The notes under the pieces: model-generated
The model's input: the letters and a program-made list of their open reading frames with translations, nothing else
Database searches by the model: none
What the model was told of the DNA's origin: nothing
Translations under genes and position numbers: made by a program
Assembly (NCBI GenBank): GCA_029255685.2
Contig: CM055315.2
Location: forward strand, 56,329,181-56,393,180
DNA length: 64,000 nt
Reading direction: 5' to 3'
Source of the DNA: Silene conica
Lineage: Eukaryota > Streptophyta > Magnoliopsida > Caryophyllales > Caryophyllaceae
Part shown: positions 32,701 to 45,129 of the stretch, piece by piece
Layout of the letters: every line of letters starts with the position of its first letter
Position numbering within the stretch: position 1 is the stretch's first letter

Positions 32701-33672
32701 GCGATAGCCACTGCTGCCATAGGTCTGAGTGCGAGATCCCTGATATCCTGATGTAGGTGTGCGGTAACCCCCGGACTGATTCCCTCCAGAAGAACGACAT
32801 ACTGCTTGCTTGTGCCCAATCTTCCCGCAGCCGAAACAGACCACTCCCACTGAACCACTACCGGAACCTCCACTCCTGAAGTTGCCCCCACTCTGGTTCC
32901 TCCCACCACTAGAGGCACTACTTCCGAAATACCCACTGTACTTGTTATTACTTGGCTTTTTCGATCCTGAACCCTCAGCTACTGGTTCAGCCTTCCTCTT
33001 TTCTGACTTGGACTTCTTGTCCGCCTTAATCATATCCGAAAGCCTCTCCGCCGCCCCAGCCCTTAAATAGATGTCACGGACTGTGGTGGGCGGAGCTGCA
33101 ATCAGTCTCTTCTTAACGGCGATTGATAAACCCCTCTCAAACTTCATGGCTAGCATAGCATCGTCAAATCCCATATCTCTCACATAGTGTACCAGCTGGA
33201 TAAATTTCCTGTAGTACACCTCTACGGTCATGTCCTCCGACATCGTGAACGAGTCGAACTCCTCCCTCAGCTTGCTCTTTTGGAATTCTGGTAGAAACGC
33301 CTCGTTCAGAACCCCCTGGAATGCGTCCCACGGAACAAACGCGGATCCACCCTCTGTAGCTGCTTCCCGGAGCTCTCCCTTATTCGCGGTCCACAAATCT
33401 CCAGCCATACCCCTCAGATAGTGGGCAGCCTGGTCTACCTTCAATTCTTCGGGGCAATCCAGCAATTCGAACAGGTTATCGAATTCCCGACACCAAGCTC
33501 CTAACAGATGAGGTTCCCCCTCCCCAGTGAATTGGGTAGGGTGGTGTCTTGCGATGATTGTGCTCATTTTCGCGGAGTCCATTCGTTTGGCCTTTAGGGC
33601 CTCATTTTCAGCTATCAAACGGTCCACCTCCTCTTGGGTGATGTTAACGGCATTCTCTCTTCGCGGAGGCAT
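29068..33672 (-). pseudogene. Chromovirus gag-pol polyprotein with one nonsense codon
   Basis: It starts at MPPRRENAV (ATG at 33670-33672). Approximate residues from that start: capsid ([18 protein letters not shown] at about 45, the retrotrans-gag region), CCHC knuckle [14 protein letters not shown] (about 280), aspartic protease [12 protein letters not shown] (about 420), RT with [11 protein letters not shown] (about 755), RNaseH with [12 protein letters not shown] (about 900), integrase zinc finger [13 protein letters not shown]...CLTCQRVK (about 1130), IN core [13 protein letters not shown] and SDRDSRF. A TGA at 29758-29760 interrupts the integrase where relatives have Gly. The same frame then continues through YNNSYHASIGMAPFEALYGR, the IN C-terminus and a chromodomain (EILDRKIRKTRNGE...W...EATWEPEASM). 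Otherwise the frame looks open throughout. Confidence 0.95.
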
Positions 33673-33749
33673 ACTATAAAACAAGAAAAGAATGAGTCCC
33701 GACGTACATGGGTACCCATTGGGTTTAGGGCTATGTCCCCTAAGCATCC

Positions 33750-34200
33750 AAATCTATAACACTTATCATATAAAGTAGTTTTCTTCTATAACATGGCTCA
33801 GGGATCACATAACCGCATATCACTAGACATGATGAAAAAAGAATTACTAGCATGTTTCAAATCTCTTAACATCTCACAACAATATACACCTTTTATTCAA
33901 ACAGATAAAGATTCATTCATGCTCATGCCCCTTCCGGCTTTTCCAAAAGTTTCTTATATACAGAATTCTCATAACATACTTTTCACAGTATGCTATCCCT
34001 TTTACCACCTCTTATTCTACCCTTTTCTCTCGTATATGCACTCTGGGTTCCCGGGTAAGACTGATAGGGCCTATGGTTTGGTGTGAGGGGGCCCCAGACT
34101 CATACTTCCCCTTTAGTGTGCTCCTAACAGTCCTATCCCGGGGTTCATTTTATTTAGACTCTCCTACATTCGTTGGGTTCATTAGGTTAGGCCTGAGGAT
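33750..34200 (-). other. Chromovirus 5' leader
   Basis: Untranslated stretch between the primer site and gag. It is AT-rich with no recognised motif. Confidence 0.6.
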
Positions 34201-34205
34201 CGTTC

Positions 34206-34217
34206 GCTCTGATACCA
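34206..34217 (-). promoter_or_regulatory. Chromovirus primer-binding site (tRNA-iMet)
   Basis: The complement reads TGGTATCAGAGCGAACGATC three bases from the 5' LTR end. The 12-nt core TGGTATCAGAGC matches initiator methionine tRNA. Confidence 0.93.
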
Positions 34218-34220
34218 CTT

Positions 34221-36533
34221 TGTAACACCCCCATTTATTTAAGGGCCTGAACTAGGACTCCTCAGATAAATAAAGGTGTTACCATCTCGGTTTCCCGAGG
34301 CAGTAGATACAAAGGAAGATAAACAGTACTTTATATAAGATTTAAACTCAAACATGTTCTTACATATCCAAAAGATAAAACTGTTCAGATCAAAAAGAAA
34401 GTACAACTCATAGACTATTCTCAAGTGATCTATGCTCTAGACAGGTCCGGGTCCATGCTTCTCACTTCCCTAAGCTCCCATAGTCTTTAACCTGTCAATC
34501 TGCTCCCCAATAATTGGTTCATCACAGGTGTTCACGAATACACAGGGTCAACCACGAGGTTGAGTAGAGAAAACCATAAATAAAACAACATTACTATAAA
34601 TAGAAAGTTGAACTTCTCCACTCCGAATCACAGACCCTTTTTCTCCGCACCACACAGACCCTTTATCTCCGCACCAAAAACAGACCCTTTATCTCCGCAC
34701 CACACAGACCCTTTATCTCCGCACCAAACACAGTCCCTTCATCTCCGCACCATTTCGTATCACAGAATTATATATCACAATTTACCAATCATGTAACAAT
34801 ATATATGAACAGGGTTAATATCAGTCAATACACAGATTACACAACTCATATACGTAATATTCCCCTACCTGAAATAGCAGGAACGCAGATCAAACCAAAG
34901 CTTGCCTAGAAATGTTCCACACGAAACCCGCTACCTAAACAAATATTATTTAATTAATAAATACCCTAATACTCGTAATACGTGTTCACATTCTATTTAT
35001 AGAAACTTCCTATATTTAGAAAGCTTCCCAAACAAAACCGAGGTTTACCCAAAAGCGACTTTCTAAATATAGTAACTTCTAAAAATAGTAACTTCCCAAA
35101 AATAAATGCTTTGAATAAGAATAAATTTGAATTTCAAAATACTCACTAAACCATGTAAAAACTTTCCTATAACAAAATATATACTCTTAAAAGCAAAGAT
35201 CATCATAATAAAGGAAATAATAAAAATTAGAATAATAATATTAATGACAATAACAACAATAATAATAGTAATAATTATAATAATAATGATAATAATAAAA
35301 ACCAACAACAATAGTAGTTTTATTACTACACCCAAACAGCCCCTAGACCCGCCATCTAACAGCCCCTGACCCGCCGTGCTACACCACAAACACCACCGAC
35401 AACCACCACCCCGTGCACCCTGTACCACTGCCTGACCGCACAGCCACCACCAAGGTCCTCGTCTTCCACCAATGTGGTGAACCAGGGCCCACAACAGGCC
35501 TGGTTCATCACGCCAATGTCTGACCAGACCCAAAACACCCACCTACGAAACCTGTACAACCGCCAACACCCCCTGATTCAACCACCTTCACCCACCTAGA
35601 CACCTGACCCACAAGACCTGGTGGTAACACCGTGTCGACCTCCCCCGAGTCAACGGTGTTACCGCCCCCAATCTACACGCATCACTCCCCTGACTTTCGA
35701 GTAGAAGAACAACCAGATCACGACTCCAGCGACAACCCCATACAACCCCCCTTAAACCACCACCACCAGTAGCCGCGACCCACCTCCAGAACCTCCAAAA
35801 GACACTCCCTACCACCACTGGACTCTCCAACCCGAGACCCATACCAAACAACCCCAGATCACGACTCAAACATACCCTAAACAACCCTTCAGGAACATGA
35901 ACAGAAAAACAACGAAAACAACCATCTCCCTCAACCCGTTTTAACACCCTTCTCGACCCCTAACAACAACCAATGACACCCTACTGAATAGTTGTTTCCG
36001 TTCTCTACACGATCTACAACATAACTATATAAAAACATTGGAGACTCATCATCAAAACTGTTCTGTTTTTACTATACAAAATCACACGACCCATAAGGAG
36101 AAAGAACGAGTAAACGACTTACTGACTTTACTGCCCAAAACGAACCACCGTGGACTATAGTGTGACCACCGTGAGAGGTCCCCCCTTCTTCCTTGTAGTG
36201 ACGGCTAAGTTTTGGTGTTTTGAGATCTGATATTGGGTGTGTAGGGTTAGGGTAGATTCCAGCCTAAATAAGGCGGCTGGAACCCTACATATCAGCGCTA
36301 TACTATGATCTTGCCCGTGGGCTGCTCTTTGCACGCAATTCGAGGCCCACGGCCGTGTCATCCTTGGTCCTAGGTTCGAAACCCAACAAATACTTACTAC
36401 ATTAAAGATCCTAGGATGACTTAGCTCCTATTTCGAGCCCCACCTAAGTCCAGAACGACTCCTATAACACGCATACAAACAAACTTATTAAACGATCGAT
36501 TAAAATAAAAGAACTAAAAAACGAGGTATTACA
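34221..36533 (-). repeat. Chromovirus 5' LTR (right copy)
   Basis: 2313 bp, nearly identical to 26577-28889 and carrying the same internal hairpins and ATT-type microsatellite (about 35204-35309). On the minus strand it would supply the promoter. Confidence 0.95.
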
Positions 36534-37489
36534 CTAAAGTTACAGCCAATGAAGCTGTAATCTTTAAATTAAAACTCAACATTAAAGAGCTTGAATCTAA
36601 GATTATAGCCAATGAAGCTATAACCTCAGATCTAAAAAGGTCTAATGAACTTCTAAAGAGTAAATCTACACCAGTTGTTGTAGATGAAACTCATCTAAAA
36701 GAAGTTGAAATCCTCGAGCAAAAAATCATGGATCTAGAATTCAACTTATCCAAAGTTAAAAAGGAACATGCGCAAATCGTGTTCAATTTTAATAAAGACA
36801 TTCAAGACTTGAAAAATCATAACAATGTTGACCATTCCTCCTGCATAAAAGAAATAAATTCCTTAAAAGACCTTCTCCTTCATGCTCGTAAGGTTCACGA
36901 AAAATGGGAAGGAAGTACTAACGTACTGAACTTCCTAACTGAAAAATCTGATAACAACATGAAGATGGGTCTAGGACATGAGTGCTATGGTAGGAGAGAC
37001 CACTCTAAATGTTAACAAAAACCTGATGAACTTGACTTTAGAAAAAGGAAGTATGTAGACTTGCCTGAATATACAATTTGCACTTACTGTGGTCACACTG
37101 GACACCTAAAAGAAAACTGTGTAAAACACGCACTTGACTTCAAAACTAGAGTCAAATTTGTAAAATCTCTAGGTTTACCAAATGATTCCATATCTATCAT
37201 TGACAGTGAGGAAGATGATGAAAAGGTTGAAGAAAGAAACAATGACCATAGATGGTTCTATGACATGTCCTTTAATTACACAGAAAAGAAAAATAGAACT
37301 ACTCAAATTCCTAAACCTACAACCTACAAGAAACAAAACTCAAAGACTCACACTAGACCGACAAAACCTAACTACCACAGTTACAAGAGACCACTAGTGA
37401 GACAAGTCTGGGTTAAAAAGGAAAATGTTTTTATTGTCACTAACTTAAAAGGACCCAAGTATGCTTGTGTACCTAAGACCTGTCTTTAA
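36534..37489 (+). pseudogene. Sirevirus gag, 3' part
   Basis: Gag resumes after the chromovirus with a long charged, Leu-rich coiled-coil stretch; two near repeats of S-K-x-x-A-N-E-A flank a Lys/Leu helix. A TAA at 37013-37015 interrupts it just after H-S-K-C. The frame then continues from about 37016 to a second CCHC knuckle CTYCGHTGHLKENC (about 37080-37120) and a basic tail ending VPKTCL* at 37489. The second knuckle and long coiled coil resemble Sirevirus gag. Pol begins 9 bp later in another frame. Confidence 0.88.
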
Positions 37490-37497
37490 ATTGCATT

Positions 37498-40400
37498 GTG
37501 CAGATAATCGCTAAAGAGAATAACCTATGGTACCTCGACAGTGGATGCTCCCGACACATGACAGGCGACGCTAATTTATTCACTACCTTAAAACCTTTCG
37601 ACAGAGGAAAAGTCACCTTTGGTGACAACAAAAAGGGAAAGGTAATAGGTGTCGGTAAGATAGGCGTCTCATCTTCTCACTCTATTAGCGATGTATATCT
37701 GGTAAGTGGTCTTAAACATAACTTAATTAGTATATCCCAATTATGCGACAAAGGAAACAAAGTTGTTTTTCATGCAGATATTTGTCGTATAATTATGGAA
37801 GGTACAAGTAAAGTTATTCTTGAAGGTCATAGAAAGAAAAATGTTTATATGATTGATTTAAACGTTGTGCCTACTAACTCTCTCTCATGTATGAAAGTTA
37901 CGTTAGACGATCCATGTCTCTGGCATAAGAGATTTGGGCATATTAGTTCTCCTATTCTTAGCAAATTGAAGAGATGGGACTTGGTCGAAGGTCTTCCCAA
38001 GATCAAATTTGATCAAGAAAAGATGTGCGACACATGTGCACGATGTAAACACGTCAGATCATCCTTCAAACCAAAAAGAATAGTAAGTACTAACCAAGCC
38101 CTTGATCTGGTACATATGGATCTCTGTGGCCCTATGAAGGTAAGAAGCAGAGGCGGTTCCAGGTATGTCTTCATTCTAGTTGATGATTATTCTAGATTTG
38201 TTTGGCCAATCTTTCTTCATTCTAAAGATGAAACATTTGATGAATTTGTTAGTCTTATGAAACTTGTTCAAAACAAATTAAAAACTAATCTAGTAACTAT
38301 TCGAACTGACCATGGAACTGAGTTTGACAACCATGCTTTTATAGAATTCTGTAAATCCAACGGTGTTGGACATAATTTCTCTGCACCTAGAACACCACAA
38401 CAAAACGGAGTAGTAGAACGAATGAACAGAACCCTAGAAGACATGGCTAGAACAATGCTTCTTTGTAGTGGCCTACCTAGAAACTTTTGGGCTGAAGCTA
38501 TTAGTACAGCTTGCTATATTCATAATCGTGCTATGATTAGACCTATTCTTAAAAAGACACCTTATGAACTTTTACGCGGTCGTAAACCTAATATATCTCA
38601 TCTAAGATGTTTTGGGAGTAAATGCTTTCTTCATAACAATGGTAAAAATCGTTTAAGCAAATTTGACCCTAGAAGTGATGGGGCAATTTTCATAGGATAT
38701 TCCGATCATAGTAAAGCCTATAAAGTTTTTAACAAACGTACCTTATGCATAGAAGAGAGTATACATGTTATCTTTGATGAGAATAATGCCTTCGACAAGC
38801 CTTTACAGGACGAAGAGGAAAATCTAGACGAACCTGACTTTCGTTTGTCAAGGGAAGATCCTCCTCAAATAGAAAATAATGATGAAGGTGAAATTCAAGG
38901 AAACAATGATGAACTTGACTTGGAAGGAAATGGTGCGAGAGATGAAACTACAGTTGATGATACTGTAAATAACTCTCAAACCAATGACTTAGAACCCAGA
39001 GTTGTAGCTAATGAAGCTACAACTTTGAATCAAAACCAAAGGGAAGAGGTCATAGTGATACCTGACTCTCCTACAAACCCTGGTTTGGATTCAGGGGCAA
39101 CAAGTCAAAATCCCGAGTCAAGCAGTAGCAATGAAAACGATCAATCAAGAAACTGGAGATATAAAGGCTCTCACCCTCTGGATAATATCATAGGAAGCCT
39201 TACAGAAGGAGTTCAAACTCGAAGAAGCTTAAACAACTTCTGTTCCTTCTACTCCTTTCTCTCCACAATTGAACCTAGAAACATAAAAGAAGCTCTCGCA
39301 GAAGCTGACTGGATAGTCGCCATGCAAGAAGAATTACAACAATTCGAAAGGAATAAAGTGTGGCATCTCGTTCCCCGTCCAAAAGATAGATCAGTAATTG
39401 GAACGAGATGGGTATTCAGAAATAAATTAGATGACTCTGGAGTCATCGTTCGTAATAAAGCTAGATTGGTCGTTCAAGGATACAATCAACATGAAGGGAT
39501 CGATTATGACGAAACCTTTGCTCCTGTTGCTCGCCTTGAAGCGATTCGCTTGCTCACAGCATTTGCTGCACATAAAGGAATGAAATTATTTCAAATGGAT
39601 GTTAAAACTGCTTTCCTTAACGGATATCTTCAGGAGGAAGTCTATGTCGAACAACCTCCTGGATTTCCTGACAGCAAACTGAAAGACCATGTATACAGAT
39701 TAGATAAAGCTCTCTATGGGCTGAAACAGGCCCCTCGAGCATGGTACGACAGACTATCAAAGTTTCTATTGGAAAGCGAATTCAAGAGAGGATCAGTAGA
39801 TAAGACATTATTTCTGAAAAATGAAAATTCCGATCTACTAGTTGTCCAGATCTACGTTGACGATATCATATTTGGCTCAACCAACAAAAAGTTGTGCCAA
39901 TACTTCTCAGAGTTGATGACATCCGAGTTCGAGATGAGTATGATGGGAGAATTAAAATTCTTCCTTGGTCTTCAAATTCAACAAACGAACGAGGGTATCA
40001 AAGTTCATCAACAAAAGTACGTCAAAGAGTTAATAAAGAAGTTCGGAATGGAATCCTCTCATCCTATGCCTACTCCAATGGTAACAGATAAGAAACTCAC
40101 CAAAAACGAGGACGGTAAGTCAGTAGATGAAACTACTTATAGAGGTATGATTGGTTCACTTCTTTATCTTACTGCAAGTCGTCCAGATATAATGTTTAGT
40201 GTCTGCGTTTGTGCTCGGTTCCAATCTGCACCAAAAGAATCACACATGATTGCGGTTAAGAGAATATTAAGATACCTAATTGGAACATCAAAATTATATC
40301 TATGGTATCCTATGGACTGTAACTTTAACCTATTAGGATATTCAGATGCGGATTATCCAGGTTGCTCCTTAGATAGAAAAACTACTTCTGGACTTGCAAC

Positions 40401-40797
40401 ATTCGTTGAACCATGTATTATATCATGGGCATCCAAGAAACAAAATTCAGTCGCCTTGTCAACCGCAGAAGCAGAATATATTGCAGCCGCACTGGTATGT
40501 TCCCAACTACTATGGTTAAAACAACAGTTACTTGATTATGGTATTGACGTGGGATGTGTACCTATATTATGTGATAATACGAGTGCTATTATAATATCTA
40601 AAAACCCGGCTCAGCACTCGAGAACAAAACACATAGAGATTAGGCATCACTTCTTACGTGACCATGTAGAAAAGAAAAACATTAAGTTGGAATTTTGTAG
40701 TACGGAAAAACAATGGGCGGATATTTTTACTAAACCTTTGGCTAGGGAACGATTTGAGACTTTACGATTGGAAATTGGTTTAATCGGTGGCACCTAA
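37498..40797 (+). CDS. Sirevirus pol (PR-IN-RT-RNaseH)
   Basis: One unbroken frame of 1099 codons. Protease active site [12 protein letters not shown] lies at about residue 15-26. Integrase follows with the H-x-R-F-G-H/C-x2-C zinc finger region (about 140-180) and the catalytic core (VDDYSRFVW at about 229; RTDHGTEF at about 270; [20 protein letters not shown] at about 300). RT carries [18 protein letters not shown] (about 700) and the catalytic [11 protein letters not shown] (about 785). RNaseH carries YSDADYPGC (about 948) and STAEAEYIA (about 987). It ends at TAA 40795-40797. Pol starts in a different frame from gag, so frameshifting or a lost base must link them; no initiator ATG is present at the start. 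It could be functional. Confidence 0.95.
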   Translation: MQIIAKENNLWYLDSGCSRHMTGDANLFTTLKPFDRGKVTFGDNKKGKVIGVGKIGVSSSHSISDVYLVSGLKHNLISISQLCDKGNKVVFHADICRIIMEGTSKVILEGHRKKNVYMIDLNVVPTNSLSCMKVTLDDPCLWHKRFGHISSPILSKLKRWDLVEGLPKIKFDQEKMCDTCARCKHVRSSFKPKRIVSTNQALDLVHMDLCGPMKVRSRGGSRYVFILVDDYSRFVWPIFLHSKDETFDEFVSLMKLVQNKLKTNLVTIRTDHGTEFDNHAFIEFCKSNGVGHNFSAPRTPQQNGVVERMNRTLEDMARTMLLCSGLPRNFWAEAISTACYIHNRAMIRPILKKTPYELLRGRKPNISHLRCFGSKCFLHNNGKNRLSKFDPRSDGAIFIGYSDHSKAYKVFNKRTLCIEESIHVIFDENNAFDKPLQDEEENLDEPDFRLSREDPPQIENNDEGEIQGNNDELDLEGNGARDETTVDDTVNNSQTNDLEPRVVANEATTLNQNQREEVIVIPDSPTNPGLDSGATSQNPESSSSNENDQSRNWRYKGSHPLDNIIGSLTEGVQTRRSLNNFCSFYSFLSTIEPRNIKEALAEADWIVAMQEELQQFERNKVWHLVPRPKDRSVIGTRWVFRNKLDDSGVIVRNKARLVVQGYNQHEGIDYDETFAPVARLEAIRLLTAFAAHKGMKLFQMDVKTAFLNGYLQEEVYVEQPPGFPDSKLKDHVYRLDKALYGLKQAPRAWYDRLSKFLLESEFKRGSVDKTLFLKNENSDLLVVQIYVDDIIFGSTNKKLCQYFSELMTSEFEMSMMGELKFFLGLQIQQTNEGIKVHQQKYVKELIKKFGMESSHPMPTPMVTDKKLTKNEDGKSVDETTYRGMIGSLLYLTASRPDIMFSVCVCARFQSAPKESHMIAVKRILRYLIGTSKLYLWYPMDCNFNLLGYSDADYPGCSLDRKTTSGLATFVEPCIISWASKKQNSVALSTAEAEYIAAALVCSQLLWLKQQLLDYGIDVGCVPILCDNTSAIIISKNPAQHSRTKHIEIRHHFLRDHVEKKNIKLEFCSTEKQWADIFTKPLARERFETLRLEIGLIGGT

Positions 40798-41377
40798 TCA
40801 ATCTTAAGAGCTGAAAATAACCCAATGATTGACTATGAAAAGACTGAATTATATGACTGTGTCCGTATATTCCGCTGCATGCCTATGTGTGTTATTTTTT
40901 TATTGGATGCTCAAATTTTGATTATTTCATGCTACATGTTATACGAACATACACAACCCAATTTCTCAGATCAAAATAATAATATACAAATATTAACAAA
41001 TTTATACCTAATAATATTATTATCATATATATATATAACTATAGTTACGTATCTCAAATACGTAACTTAAAATAAAATCATACTTACCAAATTCACGTAA
41101 CAAGAAAATCATAACAAATCAAATATACGTACCAACAAATCGTAACAAATTAACCCCACCTAATTTTTTACCTACCCCACGTGTAACCTCCCTCTAACAC
41201 TCAATATTTACTTTTTCTACTTATACACACTACCTATAACCGTCACTCACATCTCCCTCACTCTTCACTTCACCATTATTACTATCACCATTAAAATAAA
41301 AAACTCTCACAACAAAACTCCCAATTTCATCCTCTTTAAAAATCTAACTCAAAAACTAAAACTTAACTACAAAAACC
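40798..41377 (+). other. Untranslated spacer between pol and the extra ORF
   Basis: 580 bp of AT-rich, C-rich-strand DNA with no long ORF. In SIRE1 the extra ORF directly follows pol behind one suppressible stop codon; here it does not, so the extra ORF would need its own transcript or splicing. Confidence 0.7.
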
Positions 41378-42880
41378 ATGCCTCCAATTTCTGCTAGACG
41401 ATCTACCCGAAACAGACCCTGTTCTCCAAAATTACCTACCCCGACTCCATCACCACCACCGTCCCCGGAGCCGATTACTGTGACCATTCCGAAATCAGAG
41501 GGAAGCAAACGACGCAAGTTGGATAAGGGAAAGGGTGTTATGGAAGACGAATTATTTCAAGAAGGTCTCTCTCCTCGACCTCTGTTTCAGGACGTCTCAA
41601 CCGAAGCTACTCAAACGGGTTTGGAAAAGGTTCGTGTCACTAAACACGAAGGTATGTTAATGGAACGACTCTTACCTTATTCCATACATGCAGGACGCTT
41701 TTACCCCACTTCTTGGATTAATGAGTCCCCGTCTCTAACATTCTTTAAAGATTTCTTAATTTTTCAAGAGTGGCTTTATATTAGTAATTTTTCGGGTCTT
41801 ATTTTCCCTATTGAAGTTATCCAATTTTATGCTACTGTGAAATCGTCTGAGAATGGGGTAAAGGCTGTCATAAATGGGAAGGAAGTAGAGATTTTAATGG
41901 AGGATATGTGTCGGATTTTCAAGTTGTCGAGTGACGGGTTGGTTCTTGACCCAAGTAAAGAGTGGTCAAATGTGTCGAAGGATGAGAAAATGGTTGTTAA
42001 AAAGTATTTTGATGAACAAGCTACTGAAGTCAGTCCTCTTTTAACAAACTCGTTTAATCCTAAACTCAAATTCTTCGTGAACTTTCTTTGGAATACGATA
42101 TTACCTCGTCGTGGTGCACGAGATAAACTTAGTTGTTGTGATGCTATTGTGTTGTACAAATGGTTAGTCGGAGAAAGGGTTAGCTTGGTTCCTTTGGTGT
42201 TCTCGAAAATCGTGCATGTCTCAAAAGTTCTTGTTAAAGAACGGTTCTGTACGACCTTGGATATTCCATACGGAATGTGGGTATCCGAGTTGTTATTTCA
42301 GGCTGGGGTTGTTGACATAAGTAGTTATGGGGTGATTCCTCGTGACTGAATGAGCAACAAGGTTATGAAATTAATGGGGATCTTTGGTAAGAATGGAGAC
42401 CTTCTGTTTGGGCGTGAGAATGAGGAGTCAAATGGGAATGGAAATTTGGTGGATTTAGAGAATAAGATGGATAAAATCTTCCTGTTAATGTCGGAATTCA
42501 AAGCTCCTAAGAGTGAATCTGGGCATAAGGAGGCTGGTAGTGTCGGGTTGGAGGAGTGGATGCAAAGGATGGAGGGTCATCTTACTCATATGAGTCGTGA
42601 GATTAAAACAATTAAGGAGGAAATCGTCATGGTTAGTGACCGTCATCAGTTTCTCACAACTCAGGGAGGGGCTCTTGTTCGTGATACGATGATGCTTCGA
42701 GAGGATGGTACACAATGTTTATCCGCGGTTAAAGCATTGTCCCTCAAAGTCTTGAACTTTGAGCGTGCAATAGACGGTCAAGGATGTAACGTTGCTAGTT
42801 GCCTTGATCGGTTGGACACCTTGGAGTTTCGAACTCGTCCTGGATATGTCAATCCTAACATCGTTCATCATCCCCATTAA
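41378..42880 (+). pseudogene. Sirevirus extra 3' ORF ('env-like'), one in-frame TGA
   Basis: ATG at 41378 opens a 323-codon frame that ends in TGA (42347-42349). The very next codon is ATG and the same frame continues for 176 codons to 42880, so the original product was probably about 500 residues. The N-terminus is Pro/Arg/Ser-rich with a basic motif (EGSKRRKLDKGKG). The middle (N-F-S-G-L-I-F-P-I-E-V-I-Q-F-Y-A) resembles the putative plant transposon protein domain also found in Athila elements. The C-terminal part is charged and likely coiled coil (W-M-Q-R-M-E-G-H-L). No signal peptide or clear membrane span is seen. 'Env-like' is a positional label only; the function is unknown. Confidence 0.85.
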
Positions 42881-43582
42881 GAATTAGTCGTATTTGGTGC
42901 CTTGTTTTGTTTCGTTTTGCAGGTCAGGGGAGTTGGCTTTGGGTTCTGTTGATGGATGGTGGTATTCCTAGCCCAATTCCCTTTCCTAAACAAACTATAT
43001 TAGCCTTGTTATTTTTTGAAGTTTCTGGCCCATTTTCCTTATACCCTAATTCGGCCCAGATGGCTTTGTGTTAAACTCTTGCTTTCCTCTACTTTCGGCC
43101 CATTAAGACACTATATTACTACTTTTAGCCCAAGTGGCATATGCTTTTAACATTCGGCCCATTAGGCTTTATTTTGTATATTCGGCCCTTTGGCATCGTA
43201 GTATATGGTTGTGTGTCGTTTTACCGTTCGTATTTCGTATTTGCTTGATTTTACTCATATTTGTGTGTTTGATTTAGAATTGCATACTTAGGTTTGTTTC
43301 GTATTATATCATTCTAGTCGTTTTATGTCTTTGTTTCCGTCTTTTCAATGATGTCAAGAGGGGGAAAAGAATGCGACCTAGATTACGAATTTGCCTAAGA
43401 TTGCTCCTTGTCGTAACGTTTTGTCTCTCAAAGTTCTTTTTTAGTAATTGGTTTAGTTTAAAAAAGGAAACCCTAGTTGATCTATATTATAAAAGACCAA
43501 TATTATGTTGAGGGGGAACGTTACTACGTTACACATAGACACGATTCTAGGAAAGACTTGCCATCATTAAAAAGGGGGAATT
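42881..43582 (+). promoter_or_regulatory. Sirevirus 3' UTR with repeated polypurine tracts
   Basis: Three purine tracts are visible: AAGAGGGGGAAAAGA (43356-43370), GAGGGGGAAC (43510-43519) and AAAAAGGGGGAA (43569-43580), the last directly before the 3' LTR. Multiple tracts are a known Sirevirus trait. The phrase CGGCCCATT recurs several times at about 43035-43195. Confidence 0.8.
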
Positions 43583-45091
43583 TGTTGAGTAATATATTCT
43601 ATATAAGTAATATATTGTTTTATGTTTTAATAATGACAAGTCTAAACAATTATGTTTTATATGCATATGCGTGTAATCGTGTGTTTAAGTGTACAGTTAA
43701 TTATAGAGCGAAGATCGTAGTTTAACAAAGTATAATTCAATCGAAGAATTGAAGAGAGATCAAGCTCATGATAAGTGTCAAGTCTTTTTGAAGATTTACA
43801 AGACACAAGTTTTATTACAATGTCAAGAATTCTTAAGTTATGGATCATTCATATAACTATCGAAGAAATACGATTTGCGTAATAAAGTCAAAACGTGAAG
43901 ATTTATGTGTGCTATTAATATATGATTATATATTAATTTAGTAATCTTATAAACGGTTTTAAAATAGAAATATTCTTTAGTTAACAAGAATTAAAATATT
44001 TATCTTATGAGGTAAATATTAATTCTAAAATACTAAGGATTTTATTTTAACCGTTAGTGTCAAAATTCAAATTCCTAGAGAAACGTGCTTCGTAGAATAT
44101 GTCTCGAAGAAACGTGTTATGGACGTTGGGAGTTGTGCATAGGGAAGCGTGTCTCACGTTTTCTCTATACAAATCCTAATACGTTTCATATTGTCTTTAT
44201 GGTTAATTAAATAAATAAATTTGTTTATTTAATCTACTTAAAGATTGACTAGGATTTGATTAAGAATATAATTTATTATATTATTGACAAGAATTAGGAT
44301 TTGATTTAAAGTAGGATTCTATATTTTATGGTGTAAGGATGTTTCCTAAATCAAATAGGATTATGGAAATATTATCTTATGTCTTAATTTATTATTATTC
44401 TATTAGAGTCCTTTCCTAATTCATATAAGATTAAGTTTTAAATATTACCTAGAATTAGTATTCTAGATAAAGTAATATTCCTAAACTATCTAGGGTTTAA
44501 CCTAGATCTAGATTAGTATATATATGCTCTCAATTCACACGCCTAAATCACTCACGATAATCAAGCCTCACGCAAATCGAGAAGAAAATTAAACGGACGT
44601 AGTCTCTCACGCGTCTCGATATTCGTGCAATCATTGTCAAAAATCGTATACAAGACTACAAGCATTGAAGAATATTTTCATACATTCAAGATCATCAATA
44701 CAAGAAGTTGTTAAAAGTTTATCTTACTTACGTAAGATAGTTTCGAGTATTTAACGGTACTCATTGTAAGCAAGTATTTCACGGTACTTGTCGTAGCTAG
44801 ATATTTTACGGTATCTAGATTGAGTTACAACTAATATCAAAGTTGTACGAGTGGGTTGATAAAATTGTAATCCGGAGAAGGTACTAATTTTATTAATCGA
44901 TAATAGTGGACGTAGGTTTCGATTTGTGAAACTGAACCACTTCAAAAGATCGTGTTTCCTTTACTTTATTGTTCTTACTCATTACTTGCTATTACTACGC
45001 ATCATCTACATACATCGAAGAAGAATCGAAAAAGTTGGCATACTCAATTGAACCCCCCTTCTTGAGTATATCTAGAACAATAGACTCTTCA
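43583..45091 (+). repeat. Sirevirus 3' LTR
   Basis: 1509 bp, nearly identical to 23629-25138. It is followed by the target duplication GTCGT. Confidence 0.95.
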
Positions 45092-45129
45092 GTCGTAGTT
45101 GTGTATTTTGCGAATGATATGTTTGAGGA

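Larger units (their letters stand above)
26577..36533 (-). mobile_element. Complete Ty3/gypsy chromovirus (Tekay-like) inside the Sirevirus gag
   Basis: Two LTRs of identical length (26577-28889 and 34221-36533, 2313 bp each) differ at roughly 14 sites by eye. The element is flanked by CTAAA at 26572-26576 and 36534-36538. Coding is on the minus strand: gag, PR, RT, RNaseH, IN, chromodomain in one frame, broken by one TGA. RT before IN identifies Ty3/gypsy, and the C-terminal chromodomain identifies a chromovirus. LTR length and sequence style suggest the Tekay/Del lineage. Low LTR divergence makes it the youngest insertion of the nest. Confidence 0.96.
23629..45091 (+). mobile_element. Complete Ty1/copia Sirevirus-type element
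   Basis: The LTRs are 23629-25138 and 43583-45091 (1510 and 1509 bp, TGTTGAG...TTCA). They differ at only about a dozen positions by eye. The element is flanked by GTCGT at 23624-23628 and 45092-45096. Order: 5' LTR, initiator-Met tRNA primer site, gag, PR-IN-RT-RNaseH pol, a separate extra ORF, several polypurine tracts, 3' LTR. PR and IN preceding RT identifies Ty1/copia. The extra 3' ORF, repeated polypurine tracts and a large coiled-coil-rich gag fit the Sirevirus/Maximus lineage. A complete gypsy element interrupts gag. Confidence 0.95.

Noticed and set aside
41378-42880. Calling the extra Sirevirus ORF a true viral envelope
   Set aside because: No signal peptide, transmembrane segment or fusion-peptide-like region is visible. 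'Env-like' is only positional.
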